A DNA stretch of 64,000 bases from Pseudomonas fluorescens NCIMB 11764 (GCF_000293885.2 NZ_CP010945.1:5786001-5850000), one strand, 5' to 3'. Positions 7,364 to 15,834 are shown, counted from the stretch's first letter. Made by a program: numbers and translations. Notes: generated from the sequence alone by a model not told the origin.

Positions 7364-8593
7364 ATGAAGCCCACTCAAACAACACTCAGCACCGGCGTTG
7401 TACTGCTGTTCGCCGTAGCCTGCGGCCTGGCCGTCAGTAACGTGTATTACGCGCAGCCCTTGCTCGATGCCATGGCCGAGGCATTTGCCATGGACCCGGC
7501 CACCATCGGCATCGTCGTCACGCTCACCCAGGTAGGTTACGGCGTCGGATTGTTGTTGCTGGTGCCGCTTGGCGATCTGCTGAACCGTCGACGTTTGATC
7601 GTCACGCAAACCCTGCTGTCGGCGCTGACCTTGTTGATGATCGCCTTCGCGTCGAACAGTACCTGGTTGTTGATCGGGATGACGTTGACCGGGTTACTGG
7701 CGGTGGTGACACAAGTGTTGGTGGCCTACGCCGCGACATTGGCCATCCCGGCGCAGCGCGGGCGCGTGGTCGGCGTGGTCACCAGCGGCATTGTTGTTGG
7801 CATTCTGCTGGCCCGGACAGTCGCGGGTGGAATGGCTGATCTGGCAGGGTGGCGGTCGATTTATCTGTTGTCGGCGGGGTTGACGCTTGTGATGGCGTTG
7901 CTGCTGTTTCGCGTACTGCCGAAACATGAGAACACGCAACCCGCCAGTTCTTATGCGACGTTGCTCGGTTCGGTGTTCACATTGTTCAAGGAAGAACCGG
8001 TGCTGCGTCAACGGGCGGTTCTCGCGTTGCTGACCTTCGCCAGCGCCATGGTGCTGTGGACACCCATGGTGTTGCCGCTGAGCGCCCCGCCGCTGTCGTT
8101 GTCCCACACGCAAATCGGATTGTTCGGACTGGCCGGTGCCGCCGGTGCATTGGCGGCTGCACGTGCCGGGCATCTGGCCGATCGCGGTTTGGGTCAATGG
8201 ACCAGCGGGTTGTCACTGTTATTGATGCTGGTTTCCTGGTTGCCGATCGCCCTGACCCAATCCTCCTTGTGGGCCTTGTTGCTGGGTGTGATTACCCTGG
8301 ATCTTGGCTTGCAAGCCGTGCACGTGACCAGCCAAAGCATGATCTACAGCGTGCGCCCCGAAGCCCAAAGCCGTCTTACCGCGGGTTACATGCTGTTCTA
8401 TTCGATTGGCAGCGCGTTGGGTTCGATCGGTTCGACGGCGATGTATGCGTGGGGCGGGTGGCTCGGCGTTTGCCTGCTGGGGGCAGGTATCAACGCCGTG
8501 GCATTGGTCTATTGGTGGCGGACGCTGCCCACGAAAGCACACGAAACCTGTGGCGAGGGGATTCATCCCCGTTCGGCTGCGAAGCAGTCGTAA
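7364..8593 (+). CDS. MFS transporter (DHA1-type efflux), C-terminus encoded by a REP element
   Basis: Inner-membrane permease of 409 residues with about 12 hydrophobic segments, beginning LSTGVVLLFAVACGLAVSNVYY. The loop 2-3 motif PLGDLLNRRRLI is the MFS signature and ARAGHLADRGLG is its second-half equivalent. The likely role is drug or metabolite efflux under control of the divergent HxlR regulator. Start: ATG at 7364 preceded by GGGAG; an upstream in-frame TTG lies in the operator and is less likely. The last 14 or so residues (from CGEGIHPRS on) are encoded by the REP palindrome beginning at 8549, so the original stop has been replaced or the C-terminus extended by the repeat. Confidence 0.88.
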   Translation: MKPTQTTLSTGVVLLFAVACGLAVSNVYYAQPLLDAMAEAFAMDPATIGIVVTLTQVGYGVGLLLLVPLGDLLNRRRLIVTQTLLSALTLLMIAFASNSTWLLIGMTLTGLLAVVTQVLVAYAATLAIPAQRGRVVGVVTSGIVVGILLARTVAGGMADLAGWRSIYLLSAGLTLVMALLLFRVLPKHENTQPASSYATLLGSVFTLFKEEPVLRQRAVLALLTFASAMVLWTPMVLPLSAPPLSLSHTQIGLFGLAGAAGALAAARAGHLADRGLGQWTSGLSLLLMLVSWLPIALTQSSLWALLLGVITLDLGLQAVHVTSQSMIYSVRPEAQSRLTAGYMLFYSIGSALGSIGSTAMYAWGGWLGVCLLGAGINAVALVYWWRTLPTKAHETCGEGIHPRSAAKQS

Positions 8594-8671
8594 TTTCATC
8601 CACTGCGGTTTATCTGACAAACCGCATTGGGGCTGCTTCGCAGCCCAACGGGGATGAATCCCCTCGCCACA
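8549..8671. repeat. REP doublet (BIME-like)
   Basis: Begins TGTGGCGAGGGGATTCATCC and ends with the reverse complement GGGGATGAATCCCCTCGCCACA; the inner parts are GGCTGCGAAGCAG and CTGCTTCGCAGCC. A small hairpin GCGGTTT/AAACCGC sits at the centre. The left arm is translated as the tail of the upstream MFS protein. Confidence 0.9.
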
Positions 8672-8691
8672 ATGGATTTCGGCAGATCAAA

Positions 8692-9237
8692 TCAGGTGCG
8701 ATCCTTGCCCCGCAACATGCTGTCCAGCACCTCATCACGCCGCACCCAACCATGAAACAACGCCGCCGCCAGATGCAGCAGCACGGTCAGAAACAGCAGA
8801 TACGCCAGATACCCGTGCGCCTTGCGCAGGAACGCAAACAGCTGCGCATTCGCTGGCACGATCGAGGGCAACTGCAGCGAACTGCTGAGCATCACCGGGT
8901 CGCCCGCCGCCGAAATCATTGCCCAGCCGAGCAGCGGCAGGATAAACATCAAGGCGTACAGCAAGACATGCGAGGCCTTGGCCGCCAGCGCCTGCCAGCC
9001 GGGCAAGTCCGCAGGAAGCGGTGGCTGTCGGGTAGAAAAGCGCACGCCGAGGCGCACGATCACCAGCAGCAGAATCGCAATGCCCAGCGGTTTGTGCAGA
9101 TGGATCAGCCATTCATGACGCTCTGATACAGAAGCGACCATGCCCGCGCCGATGAACAGCATGGCAATGATCATCAACGCCATCAGCCAGTGCAGCAGTC
9201 GCGCCAGTGGCGCGAAGTGGTTCGGTTGGGCGCTCAT
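8692..9237 (-). CDS. Cytochrome b561-family membrane protein
   Basis: Four-helix b-type cytochrome of 181 residues. Candidate haem-ligand histidines lie in helix 1 (LLHWLMALMI), after helix 1 (WLIHLHKPLG), in ASHVLLYALM, and in the last helix (AHGYLAYLLF ... LHLAAALFHGW). It probably takes quinol electrons across the inner membrane. It overlaps the end of the catalase-like gene by 4 bp (ATGA), so the two are one operon. The pairing suggests that it donates electrons to the periplasmic haem peroxidase; this is inference. The operon promoter carries an ECF-type element. Confidence 0.9.
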   Translation of the reverse strand: MSAQPNHFAPLARLLHWLMALMIIAMLFIGAGMVASVSERHEWLIHLHKPLGIAILLLVIVRLGVRFSTRQPPLPADLPGWQALAAKASHVLLYALMFILPLLGWAMISAAGDPVMLSSSLQLPSIVPANAQLFAFLRKAHGYLAYLLFLTVLLHLAAALFHGWVRRDEVLDSMLRGKDRT

Positions 9238-10319
9238 TGTTGAGACTCCTGTTTAGCGGCGGGCAGTTGGCTGACTTCACTGGTGCGGCGCAAGTAGGAA
9301 CTGGCGTAACCGGCAGAACGAGCGGCGAGCAACGGGTCGTCGGAACCTTCGATACCGGATGGCAAGACCAGCGGGTCATAGTTGATGTCCCGGCATTCGC
9401 CATTGAGTTGCGGCTGGGTGCTTTCGAGCACCAGCGTGCCAGCGTTCACCACTTTGCGACCTTCGGGCCAGGTTTTGCTGGCGTCGTTCACCGGATCAGC
9501 GGGGTCGGCCAGTGTGATCTGGAGCTTCCAACGCAACGGTCCTGCGGCGATCCGCTGAACCAGGTCTTTCTCGAGGAAGTCACCGCCCTCTGGGGCCGTG
9601 GCACCTGCTGCGTCCTGTGCCACCGGCACCATGCTCCAGCGCACCGCTTGCCGTTGCCCGGCGGCGTTGACCAGGTAAAACGCATTGACGCTGTTGTAGG
9701 TTTCCGTCACGTAACTGGCGGACGGCTTGGCGGTTTTGATCCAGGCCAGGAACGGCGCGGCTTCCGGGTGTGCACCGAAGAACGCCGGCACCGCTGCCGG
9801 GTTCGGTTTGCCGGTGGCCGGGTCTGGCGACTGGGCCTGCTGCAATTGGTAAAACGCTTCAGGCGTGCCCACCGGGAACACCGGCATGCTGTTCATCCCG
9901 GTACGCCACTGCTGGCCGTTGGCCTGGGTGAAACGCAGTGCGAGACTGCGGATCGGCACGCTGTTGTCCGGTGCGTAAGGATTGCCGGCCGGCAACGCGA
10001 AACGCCCCACAACCGGAGTCCGCGCGTCATTGAACACCTGAGCGCTGGAATAACTGCGCGCTTCACCGCTGCTCTCGAAGTGCCCGATCACGCATACCCC
10101 TTTGGAGTGATTACGCCGGAACCCCGGGTGCACGCCATTGTTGGTTTCCAACACGTTGATCAGTTTTTTCGGCGTCAGGCGCTGTGGGTCAAAGGTGCCG
10201 TTGACGTAGGCAAAAGCCCCGGCCACGACAGCGATCACCACGGCAATGCCGGCCAGGCGCAACGTCAGGCTCGCGGCACTCAACGGTGGCCGGGTGGGCG
10301 GTGATGAGCGATCTACCAT
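9234..10319 (-). CDS. Catalase-family (SrpA-like) haem peroxidase with N-terminal membrane anchor
   Basis: Protein of 361 residues in the catalase-related peroxidase family, about 100-150 residues shorter than a true monofunctional catalase. Residues about 20-42 form one hydrophobic span (LAGIAVVIAVVAGAFAYVNG), so the catalytic domain is probably periplasmic. Family features: NGVHPGFRRNHSKGVC with the distal histidine region, the asparagine-rich NSVPIRSLALRF segment, and the proximal haem side near the C-terminal half. Such short catalases usually show peroxidase rather than catalase activity. Start: ATG at 10319 preceded by GGAG at 7 bp spacing and lying about 37 bp downstream of the predicted start site of the ECF promoter. 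It is the first gene of an operon with cytochrome b561. Confidence 0.88.
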   Translation of the reverse strand: MVDRSSPPTRPPLSAASLTLRLAGIAVVIAVVAGAFAYVNGTFDPQRLTPKKLINVLETNNGVHPGFRRNHSKGVCVIGHFESSGEARSYSSAQVFNDARTPVVGRFALPAGNPYAPDNSVPIRSLALRFTQANGQQWRTGMNSMPVFPVGTPEAFYQLQQAQSPDPATGKPNPAAVPAFFGAHPEAAPFLAWIKTAKPSASYVTETYNSVNAFYLVNAAGQRQAVRWSMVPVAQDAAGATAPEGGDFLEKDLVQRIAAGPLRWKLQITLADPADPVNDASKTWPEGRKVVNAGTLVLESTQPQLNGECRDINYDPLVLPSGIEGSDDPLLAARSAGYASSYLRRTSEVSQLPAAKQESQQ

Positions 10320-10362
10320 GAAAGACTCCAGGGCCATGGGCCACAAGTGAGAAGGATCAAGC

Positions 10363-10388
10363 AGACGAACGCCATGCGGGTTTATTCC
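10363..10388 (-). promoter_or_regulatory. ECF-type promoter of the catalase/cytochrome b561 operon
   Basis: On the minus strand, -35 GGAATAA (10388-10382), spacer of 14 bp, -10 CGTCT (10367-10363). Both elements and the spacing are identical to those of the divergent sigma-factor promoter. Confidence 0.82.
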
Positions 10389-10416
10389 ATCGCGCGGTAT
10401 TTATTTTTTCGAGCGT

Positions 10417-10442
10417 GGAATAACCTCGAGTCCCGGGCGTCT
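10417..10442 (+). promoter_or_regulatory. ECF-type autoregulatory promoter of the sigma/anti-sigma operon
   Basis: -35 GGAATAA (10417-10423), 14-bp spacer, -10 CGTCT (10438-10442). GGAA...CGTC is the usual ECF sigma promoter pattern; the expected start of transcription is about 10449. Confidence 0.82.
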
Positions 10443-10475
10443 CCCTAGTCCAGCGTAGTGACTAGTCAGAATGTG

Positions 10476-10982
10476 ATGAACGATATCGACGAACAACTGA
10501 GTGAAATCATTCCCAGATTGCGCCGGTTTGCCGTGTCGTTGACGCGCAACCCCAGCAGCGCCGACGATCTGGTGCAGTCGTGCCTTGAGCGGGCGCTGTC
10601 GAGCTGGAGCGAAAAGCGTCCCGAGGGCGACTTGCGGGCCTGGCTGTTTTCGATTCTCTATCGGCAGTTTCTCGACGCTCACCGCCGCGCTCGGCGTTAT
10701 GCGCGGATGCTCGAATTCTTTACCGGACGGGACGATTCCCAACCGTCGGTAGAACGCACCGTGATCGCCCAATCGACCTTGCAAGCCTTCGATCAGCTCA
10801 ACACCGAGCAGCGCGCCTTGTTGCTCTGGGTATCGGTCGAAGGCCTGAGTTACAAGGAGGTCGCCGAGATTATCGACGTTCCCGTCGGCACCGTGATGTC
10901 GCGCCTGTCCCGCGCTCGCCAGGCCTTGCGCCAACTCAGCGACGGCGAAATCACCCGCCCTTCTCTGCGGAGACTCAAATGA
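10476..10982 (+). CDS. ECF-subfamily RNA polymerase sigma factor
   Basis: Sigma-70 family protein of about 168 residues. Region 2 is visible as SADDLVQSCLERAL and RAWLFSILYRQFLDAHRR, and region 4 as LSYKEVAEIIDVPVGTVMSRLSRARQAL. It lacks regions 1 and 3, as ECF factors do. The start is uncertain: the ATG at 10476 and a GTG at 10458 are both possible and neither has a clear ribosome-binding site. The next gene, an anti-sigma factor, overlaps by 4 bp. The two divergent promoters in front of it share one ECF motif, so it most likely activates itself and the catalase/cytochrome b561 operon. Confidence 0.93.
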   Translation: MNDIDEQLSEIIPRLRRFAVSLTRNPSSADDLVQSCLERALSSWSEKRPEGDLRAWLFSILYRQFLDAHRRARRYARMLEFFTGRDDSQPSVERTVIAQSTLQAFDQLNTEQRALLLWVSVEGLSYKEVAEIIDVPVGTVMSRLSRARQALRQLSDGEITRPSLRRLK

Positions 10983-11731
10983 TCAGCATGCCCCCGAGCG
11001 AGCGTGACCTGCACGCGTATGTGGACCACCAACTCAATGATGACGACCGACGCCTGGTGGAGACTTTTCTGGCCGGTAACGTGGAAATGTCTGCACAGGT
11101 CCGCGCCTGGCAGCAGGACGCCCAGCAACTGCGCGCGGCCCTCAGCGGCGCATTGCAGCAACCGGCCAACCCGGACCTCGACCCGGCGCTGATTCGCCAA
11201 CGCCTCAAGCGCCAATCACGCCGTCACCTGGCCAGCGCTGCGGTGTTGCTGATCGCTGTGAGCATCGGCGGGATCGGCGGCTGGCAGGCGCGGGAGATGA
11301 CCCTCCTCAGCGCTGCGGCACCGATGGCCGATGCGATGCAGGCTTATCGGCTGTTTGCCCAGCAAGGCATGCTGCCGGCCGATTACAAGGTCAGCGACGA
11401 CGGTGATATGCAGGGCTGGCTCGACCGTTATTTCACCCAGGCCCATCGCTTGCCGGACCTGTCCGGCGCAGGGTTCAAACCGGTCAGCGGGCGCTTGCTC
11501 AGCACCGAACAAGGGCCGGCGGCGATGGTGGTTTACGAGGATCGCAGCGGGCACAAAGTCAGCTTCTACGTGCGCCCGCCGGGACCGAGAAACTTCCTGC
11601 TGCCGAGGGGCAGTCGCAGTGACGGTGAATTACAGGCCGAGTATTGGTCGGGGAGCGGTTACAACTACGCGATGGTCAGCCCGACAGACACGCCTGCGGC
11701 GAAAATGCTCAAGCAAACCGTGCAGTTCTGA
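10979..11731 (+). CDS. Transmembrane anti-sigma factor
   Basis: Protein of 250 residues. The N-terminal cytoplasmic part (1-80) has the anti-sigma pattern ERDLHAYVDHQLNDDDRRLVE, as in other membrane anti-sigma factors, but lacks the HxxxCxxC zinc motif. One transmembrane helix follows at about 83-102 (ASAAVLLIAVSIGGIGG). The C-terminal 145 residues are periplasmic and include AMVVYEDRSGHKVSFYVRPP. It overlaps the sigma gene by 4 bp. It is predicted to hold the ECF factor at the membrane until a periplasmic signal, probably oxidative, releases it. Confidence 0.88.
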   Translation: MISMPPSERDLHAYVDHQLNDDDRRLVETFLAGNVEMSAQVRAWQQDAQQLRAALSGALQQPANPDLDPALIRQRLKRQSRRHLASAAVLLIAVSIGGIGGWQAREMTLLSAAAPMADAMQAYRLFAQQGMLPADYKVSDDGDMQGWLDRYFTQAHRLPDLSGAGFKPVSGRLLSTEQGPAAMVVYEDRSGHKVSFYVRPPGPRNFLLPRGSRSDGELQAEYWSGSGYNYAMVSPTDTPAAKMLKQTVQF

Positions 11732-11770
11732 ATACACCACCGTCCCCTGTGGGAGGATTGTTAACCGTAT

Positions 11771-12607
11771 TCAACCCTGCCCGAAGACTTGAGATGGCCG
11801 GCGCAACAGCGGATCAAACGGATTGATCCGCGGCCCGATCAGCGCCGCTTCGCGCTTGAGCATGTCCACTACCGTGGGCAAACGATCCGGCCCGAGCCGA
11901 TCACTCACGGTGGCAACACTCAACGCCGCCACCGCACGCCCTTCACGATCAAGAATCGGCACCGCCACACCAGCCATGCCCTGCAACACGCCGGTGTTGC
12001 GCCCAGCGTAACCGAGGGCACGCACGTTCTCGACTTCCGAGCGCAGGAACACCTCGTCATACAGGTGAAAATCCTTCAGCCGCGGCAAGTTGTAATGAAT
12101 CACCGTGTCGCGTTCCTCTTCGGGCAGGAATGCCAGGATCGCCAGACTGCCCTGCCCCACACCCAGCGCCACCCGCCCGCCGATGTCGCCGGTAAACGTA
12201 CGGATCGGAAACGGCCCTTCACTGCGGTCCAGGCAGATCGCATCAAACCCGCTGCGCGCCAGCAAAAACAACGAATCCCCCAACGAGGCCGAGAGCCGCA
12301 GCAACGACGGCCGCACCAGCTCGCGCAGGTTTCCGGTGTTGCCGGCACGCGCTGCCAGGGCAAAAAAATCCAGGCTCAGGCGATAGCGTTTACTGCGCAC
12401 GTCCTGCTCGACCATACCCTCGTCCATCAGGCTGCGCAGCAGACGGTGCGTGGTCGGTTGCGACAAACCGATGCGCTGGGCCAGTTGCGTCACACTCTCG
12501 CCGCCCTCGACGGTGTCACCCAACGTGCGCAACACGGCAAACAGTCTTGAGACGGCACCGACGCCGACTTCATTTTTATTTTCATTCCGCTCAGTGGAAT
12601 CAGTCAT
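11771..12607 (-). CDS. IclR-family transcriptional regulator
   Basis: Regulator of 278 residues. The N-terminal winged helix-turn-helix is at about 35-85 (SVTQLAQRIGLSQPTTHRLLRSLMDEGMV), followed by the IclR effector-binding domain (SLFLLARSGFDAICLDR, then GYAGRNTGVLQGMAGVAVPI and AALSVATVSDRLG). It is divergent from the ABC transporter/dehydrogenase operon starting at 12850 and is the obvious candidate regulator of it. It is convergent with the anti-sigma gene. Start: the ATG at 12607; the first 15-20 residues are polar and poorly conserved, so a later start cannot be excluded. Confidence 0.9.
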   Translation of the reverse strand: MTDSTERNENKNEVGVGAVSRLFAVLRTLGDTVEGGESVTQLAQRIGLSQPTTHRLLRSLMDEGMVEQDVRSKRYRLSLDFFALAARAGNTGNLRELVRPSLLRLSASLGDSLFLLARSGFDAICLDRSEGPFPIRTFTGDIGGRVALGVGQGSLAILAFLPEEERDTVIHYNLPRLKDFHLYDEVFLRSEVENVRALGYAGRNTGVLQGMAGVAVPILDREGRAVAALSVATVSDRLGPDRLPTVVDMLKREAALIGPRINPFDPLLRRPSQVFGQG

Positions 12608-12632
12608 GTGATTTCTCGACGATTAATTTACT

Positions 12633-12668
12633 CACTGAATGAAACTAAAAATAACCATCGATTCAGTG
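12633..12668. promoter_or_regulatory. Inverted repeat, candidate IclR operator
   Basis: CACTGAAT at 12633-12640 and its complement ATTCAGTG at 12661-12668, 20-bp spacer, in the 242-bp region between the IclR gene and its divergent target operon. A further ATTCC-N7-GGAAT lies within the first codons of the regulator gene. No binding data. Confidence 0.5.
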
Positions 12669-12849
12669 AAATAGGCCATTGAGCCCATCCTAGTCTTCGT
12701 CCTAATCTGCGTCCACAGGGGCGATTCGAACAACAGCGGCAGCCGACTCAAGTCGAGCGCCAACGCACCCGGCAACACCTTTCGTATCTGCCCATACAAA
12801 AAAAGCGCGACCTCAGGCCGCGCATAACAATCTCAGGTGGAGCGCAGTT

Positions 12850-13869
12850 ATGGCTTTTGTGCAACTTGAAGGACTCGGCAAACGCTACGGTGAGATCGAC
12901 GCCGTCGTCGCCACCCACCTCTCGGTCGAGAAAGGTGAGTTCGTTTCCCTGCTCGGCCCCTCCGGCTGCGGCAAAACCACCACCCTGCAAATGATCGCCG
13001 GCTTCGTCGAAGTCACCAGCGGGCGCATTTTGCTCGACGGTCGCGACATCACCCACGCCAAACCTGCCAGCCGCGGTTTGGGTGTGGTGTTCCAGAGCTA
13101 CGCACTGTTCCCGCACATGACCGTCAAAGACAACGTCGCCTTCGGCCTGCGCATGCGCAAGGTGCCCAACGGCGAGTTGCAGCAGCGTGTGGACCGGGTG
13201 CTGAAACTGGTGCGTCTGGACCAGCACGCCGAGCGTTACCCACGAGAACTGTCAGGCGGTCAGCGCCAGCGTGTTGCCCTGGCCCGAGCGCTGGTGATCG
13301 AGCCGCCGGTGCTGTTGCTGGACGAGCCGTTGTCCAACCTCGACGCCAACCTGCGCGAAGAGATGCAGTTCGAGATCCGCCGCATCCAGCGCGAAGTCGG
13401 AATCACCACGTTGATGGTCACCCACGACCAGTCCGAAGCGCTGTCCATCAGCGACCGCGTGGTGGTGATGCAGGCCGGGCGCATTACCCAGATCGATGCG
13501 CCCTACACCCTTTACGAACACCCGCGCACCGAATTCATTTCCGGCTTCGTCGGCAAGGCCAATCTGCTGCCCGGCGAGCGTGACAGTGCGGGTGTGGTTC
13601 AGGTGCGCAGCGGCGGTGAACTGACCCTCAGCCTGCGCCCGGAAAAAATCGATCTGCGGGAAAAAGATCACGGCCGTCTGCAAGGCCAGATCGTCAGCCG
13701 CTTCTTCCTCGGCAGCCAATGGCTCTACGGCGTCTCCACGCCCCTGGGCGAGCTCTGCGTGGTGCGCCGCAACGATGGCTCGGCGCCGATGAACGAAGGC
13801 ACGGCCGTCGGCCTGGACTGGGACGCGGCGCTCCTGCGGGTGCTGAGTGTCGACGAGGTGTCGGCATGA
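12850..13869 (+). CDS. ABC transporter ATP-binding protein, polyamine/opine (PotA-like) type
   Basis: Nucleotide-binding subunit of 339 residues. Walker A is GPSGCGKTT at 36-44, the signature is LSGGQRQRVALARAL, Walker B is LLLDEPLSNLD, and the H-loop is TLMVTHDQSEA. The C-terminal third is a TOBE-type regulatory domain (LSLRPEKIDL). It is the first gene of an operon; both permeases follow with overlap or near-overlap, while the solute-binding protein gene is the last of the operon. Class: import of polyamines, opines or related cationic compounds. The actual substrate is not shown by sequence. Confidence 0.92.
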   Translation: MAFVQLEGLGKRYGEIDAVVATHLSVEKGEFVSLLGPSGCGKTTTLQMIAGFVEVTSGRILLDGRDITHAKPASRGLGVVFQSYALFPHMTVKDNVAFGLRMRKVPNGELQQRVDRVLKLVRLDQHAERYPRELSGGQRQRVALARALVIEPPVLLLDEPLSNLDANLREEMQFEIRRIQREVGITTLMVTHDQSEALSISDRVVVMQAGRITQIDAPYTLYEHPRTEFISGFVGKANLLPGERDSAGVVQVRSGGELTLSLRPEKIDLREKDHGRLQGQIVSRFFLGSQWLYGVSTPLGELCVVRRNDGSAPMNEGTAVGLDWDAALLRVLSVDEVSA

Positions 13870-14735
13870 GCACGCTCGTCGCCCTTCGCCAGGGACGCCA
13901 GGGTTACCTGTTGTCGGCACCGGCGCTGGCGTTGTACGTCTGCCTGCTGGTGATCCCGCTGCTGCTGACGCTGGTGTTGTCGTTCAACGTCTTCGACTAC
14001 AGCTCGGGCATCAACGGTAACGCCTACACCGTCGACCATTACAGCAGCCTGCTGGGTGACCCGTACTTCTACGAAATTTTCCTGCGCACGTTCTGGATCA
14101 GCGCCCTGACCACCCTGCTGTGCGTGGTGATCGGCGTGCCCGAGGCCTACATCCTCAGCCGCATGGGCGCGCCCTGGCGCTCGATTTTCCTGATTCTGAT
14201 CCTCACGCCGTTGCTGATTTCGGTGGTGGTGCGCGCCTTCGGCTGGAGCCTGTTGCTCGGCGCCGACGGCCTGGTCAACCAGACCCTGCAAGCCTTCGGT
14301 GGCTCACCGGTAAAGCTGCTCTACACACCGTTCGCGGTAGTGATCGCGCTGGTCCACGTCATGCTGCCGTTCATGATCATTCCGGTCTGGACCTCGCTGC
14401 AGAAACTCGACCCCGCCGCCGAACAAGCGGCGTTGTCCCTGGGCGCCAGCCATCTCACGGTGATGCGCAAAGTGGTGCTGCCACAGATCATGCCCGGCGT
14501 GCTCTCCGGCACATTGATCGTGTTCGGCCTCGCCGCCAGCTCCTTCGCCATTCCCGGCCTGCTCGGCGGGCGCCGCATCAAGATGGTCGCCACGCTGATC
14601 TACGACCAGTACCTGTCGGAACTCAACTGGCCGATGGGCGCGGCCATCGCCGTCGCGCTGCTGTTGCTCAACCTGCTGATCATGCTGTCGTGGAACCGGA
14701 TGATCGAAGGCCGCTACAAGAAGTCATTGGGATAA
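13866..14735 (+). CDS. ABC transporter permease (PotB-like)
   Basis: Inner-membrane permease of 289 residues with about six hydrophobic segments, starting ALALYVCLLVIPLLLTLVLS. The cytoplasmic EAA loop, which docks to the ATPase, is readable as EQAALSLGASHLTVMRKVVLPQIMPG. The ATG at 13866 overlaps the ATPase stop by 4 bp. It pairs with the permease at 14742. The family is the spermidine/putrescine and iron(III)-type two-permease importers. Confidence 0.93.
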   Translation: MSTLVALRQGRQGYLLSAPALALYVCLLVIPLLLTLVLSFNVFDYSSGINGNAYTVDHYSSLLGDPYFYEIFLRTFWISALTTLLCVVIGVPEAYILSRMGAPWRSIFLILILTPLLISVVVRAFGWSLLLGADGLVNQTLQAFGGSPVKLLYTPFAVVIALVHVMLPFMIIPVWTSLQKLDPAAEQAALSLGASHLTVMRKVVLPQIMPGVLSGTLIVFGLAASSFAIPGLLGGRRIKMVATLIYDQYLSELNWPMGAAIAVALLLLNLLIMLSWNRMIEGRYKKSLG

Positions 14736-14741
14736 CTCGTC

Positions 14742-15536
14742 ATGTCCAAGAACGGTCCTTTCGCCCTGCTGTTCCATACCCTGGTGGTCGTGTTCATGTT
14801 GGCGCCGCTGGTGGTGGTGTGCCTCGTCGCGTTCACCCCGGAAAACACATTGAGCCTGCCGACCACTGAGTTTTCCTTGCGCTGGTTCCGTGCGGTGTTC
14901 GAGCGCGCCGACTTTGTCGATTCGTTTTACAACAGCCTGATCCTGGCGTTCAGCGCCGCCAGTCTGGCGACGTTGATTGCAGTGCCGGCAGCGTTGGCGA
15001 TCACTCGCTTCGAGTTCCCCGGCCGGGACTTTTTCAACGGCCTGTTCCTGTCGCCGATCATCATTCCGCACCTGGTGCTGGGGGTTGCCCTGCTGCGTCT
15101 GTTCGCGCTGATGGGCGTCAACGGCAGCTTCGCCTGGCTGATCTTTGCTCACGTGCTGGTGATCACACCGTATGTGCTGCGTCTGGTGCTGGCGTCGGCC
15201 ATCGGCCTGGATCGCAGCGCCGAACACGCCGCGCAATCGCTGGGTGCCGGGCGCCTCACGCTGTTCCGCCAGATCACCTTGCCGATGATTTTGCCTGGGG
15301 TCGCCGGTGGCTGGCTGCTGGCGTTCATCAACAGTTTCGACGAGGTCACGCTGTCGATCTTCGTCACTTCGCCAGCCACGCAAACCTTGCCGGTGCGCAT
15401 GTACGTGTACGCCACCGAATCCATCGATCCGATGATGGCGGCGGTATCGGCCCTGGTGATTGCGCTGACCGCGGCGACCATGATTCTGCTCGACCGGGTG
15501 TACGGCCTGGATCGGGTTCTGGTGGGTAAACAATGA
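14742..15536 (+). CDS. ABC transporter permease (PotC-like)
   Basis: Second permease, 264 residues, six hydrophobic segments. The EAA loop reads EHAAQSLGAGRLTLFRQITLPMILPG. A conserved FDEVTLSIFVTSP segment follows, typical of the PotC side of the pair. It starts 6 bp after the first permease and is followed after 7 bp by the 2Fe-2S protein, so transporter and dehydrogenase genes are one transcription unit. Confidence 0.93.
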   Translation: MSKNGPFALLFHTLVVVFMLAPLVVVCLVAFTPENTLSLPTTEFSLRWFRAVFERADFVDSFYNSLILAFSAASLATLIAVPAALAITRFEFPGRDFFNGLFLSPIIIPHLVLGVALLRLFALMGVNGSFAWLIFAHVLVITPYVLRLVLASAIGLDRSAEHAAQSLGAGRLTLFRQITLPMILPGVAGGWLLAFINSFDEVTLSIFVTSPATQTLPVRMYVYATESIDPMMAAVSALVIALTAATMILLDRVYGLDRVLVGKQ

Positions 15537-15543
15537 GGGCGCC

Positions 15544-15834
15544 ATGGCTCTGCTGAAACGACTGGCCGAAGGCGATCGCCCGGCCCTGGACTTTACCCTC
15601 GACGGCCAACCGGCCAGCGGGCTGCTCGGCGACACCGTGCTGACCGCGGTGCTGACGTGCAGCGAGCATTTGCGCGGCAGCGATTTCAGCGCCGAGCCTC
15701 GCGCCGGGTTTTGCTTGATGGGGGCGTGCCAGGACTGCTGGGTTCGGCTGGGCGATGGCCGGCGGGTGCGCGCGTGTTCGACGTTGCTCGAAGCCGGCCA
15801 ACACATCAGCCGCGAACCGGGGCGTGCCCTATGA
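15544..15834 (+). CDS. (2Fe-2S)-binding small subunit of an HcnA/opine-oxidase-type dehydrogenase
   Basis: Protein of 96 residues with a plant-ferredoxin-like fold (Fer2_4 type). Four cysteines fit a 2Fe-2S cluster: C57, C62, C65 and C78 (C-x4-C-x2-C-x12-C); C39 is extra. Such subunits are the gamma part of heteromeric dehydrogenases (hydrogen cyanide synthase HcnA, opine oxidase, D-hydroxyproline dehydrogenase) and pass electrons from the flavin subunits. It lies between the permease and the alpha-like flavoprotein, from which it is separated by a REP element of about 95 bp. Confidence 0.85.
   Translation: MALLKRLAEGDRPALDFTLDGQPASGLLGDTVLTAVLTCSEHLRGSDFSAEPRAGFCLMGACQDCWVRLGDGRRVRACSTLLEAGQHISREPGRAL

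Noticed and set aside
8056..9126. 356-codon plus-strand frame across the MFS tail and cytochrome b561 gene
   Set aside because: Runs out of frame through the MFS gene and antisense through b561; no protein-like sequence.
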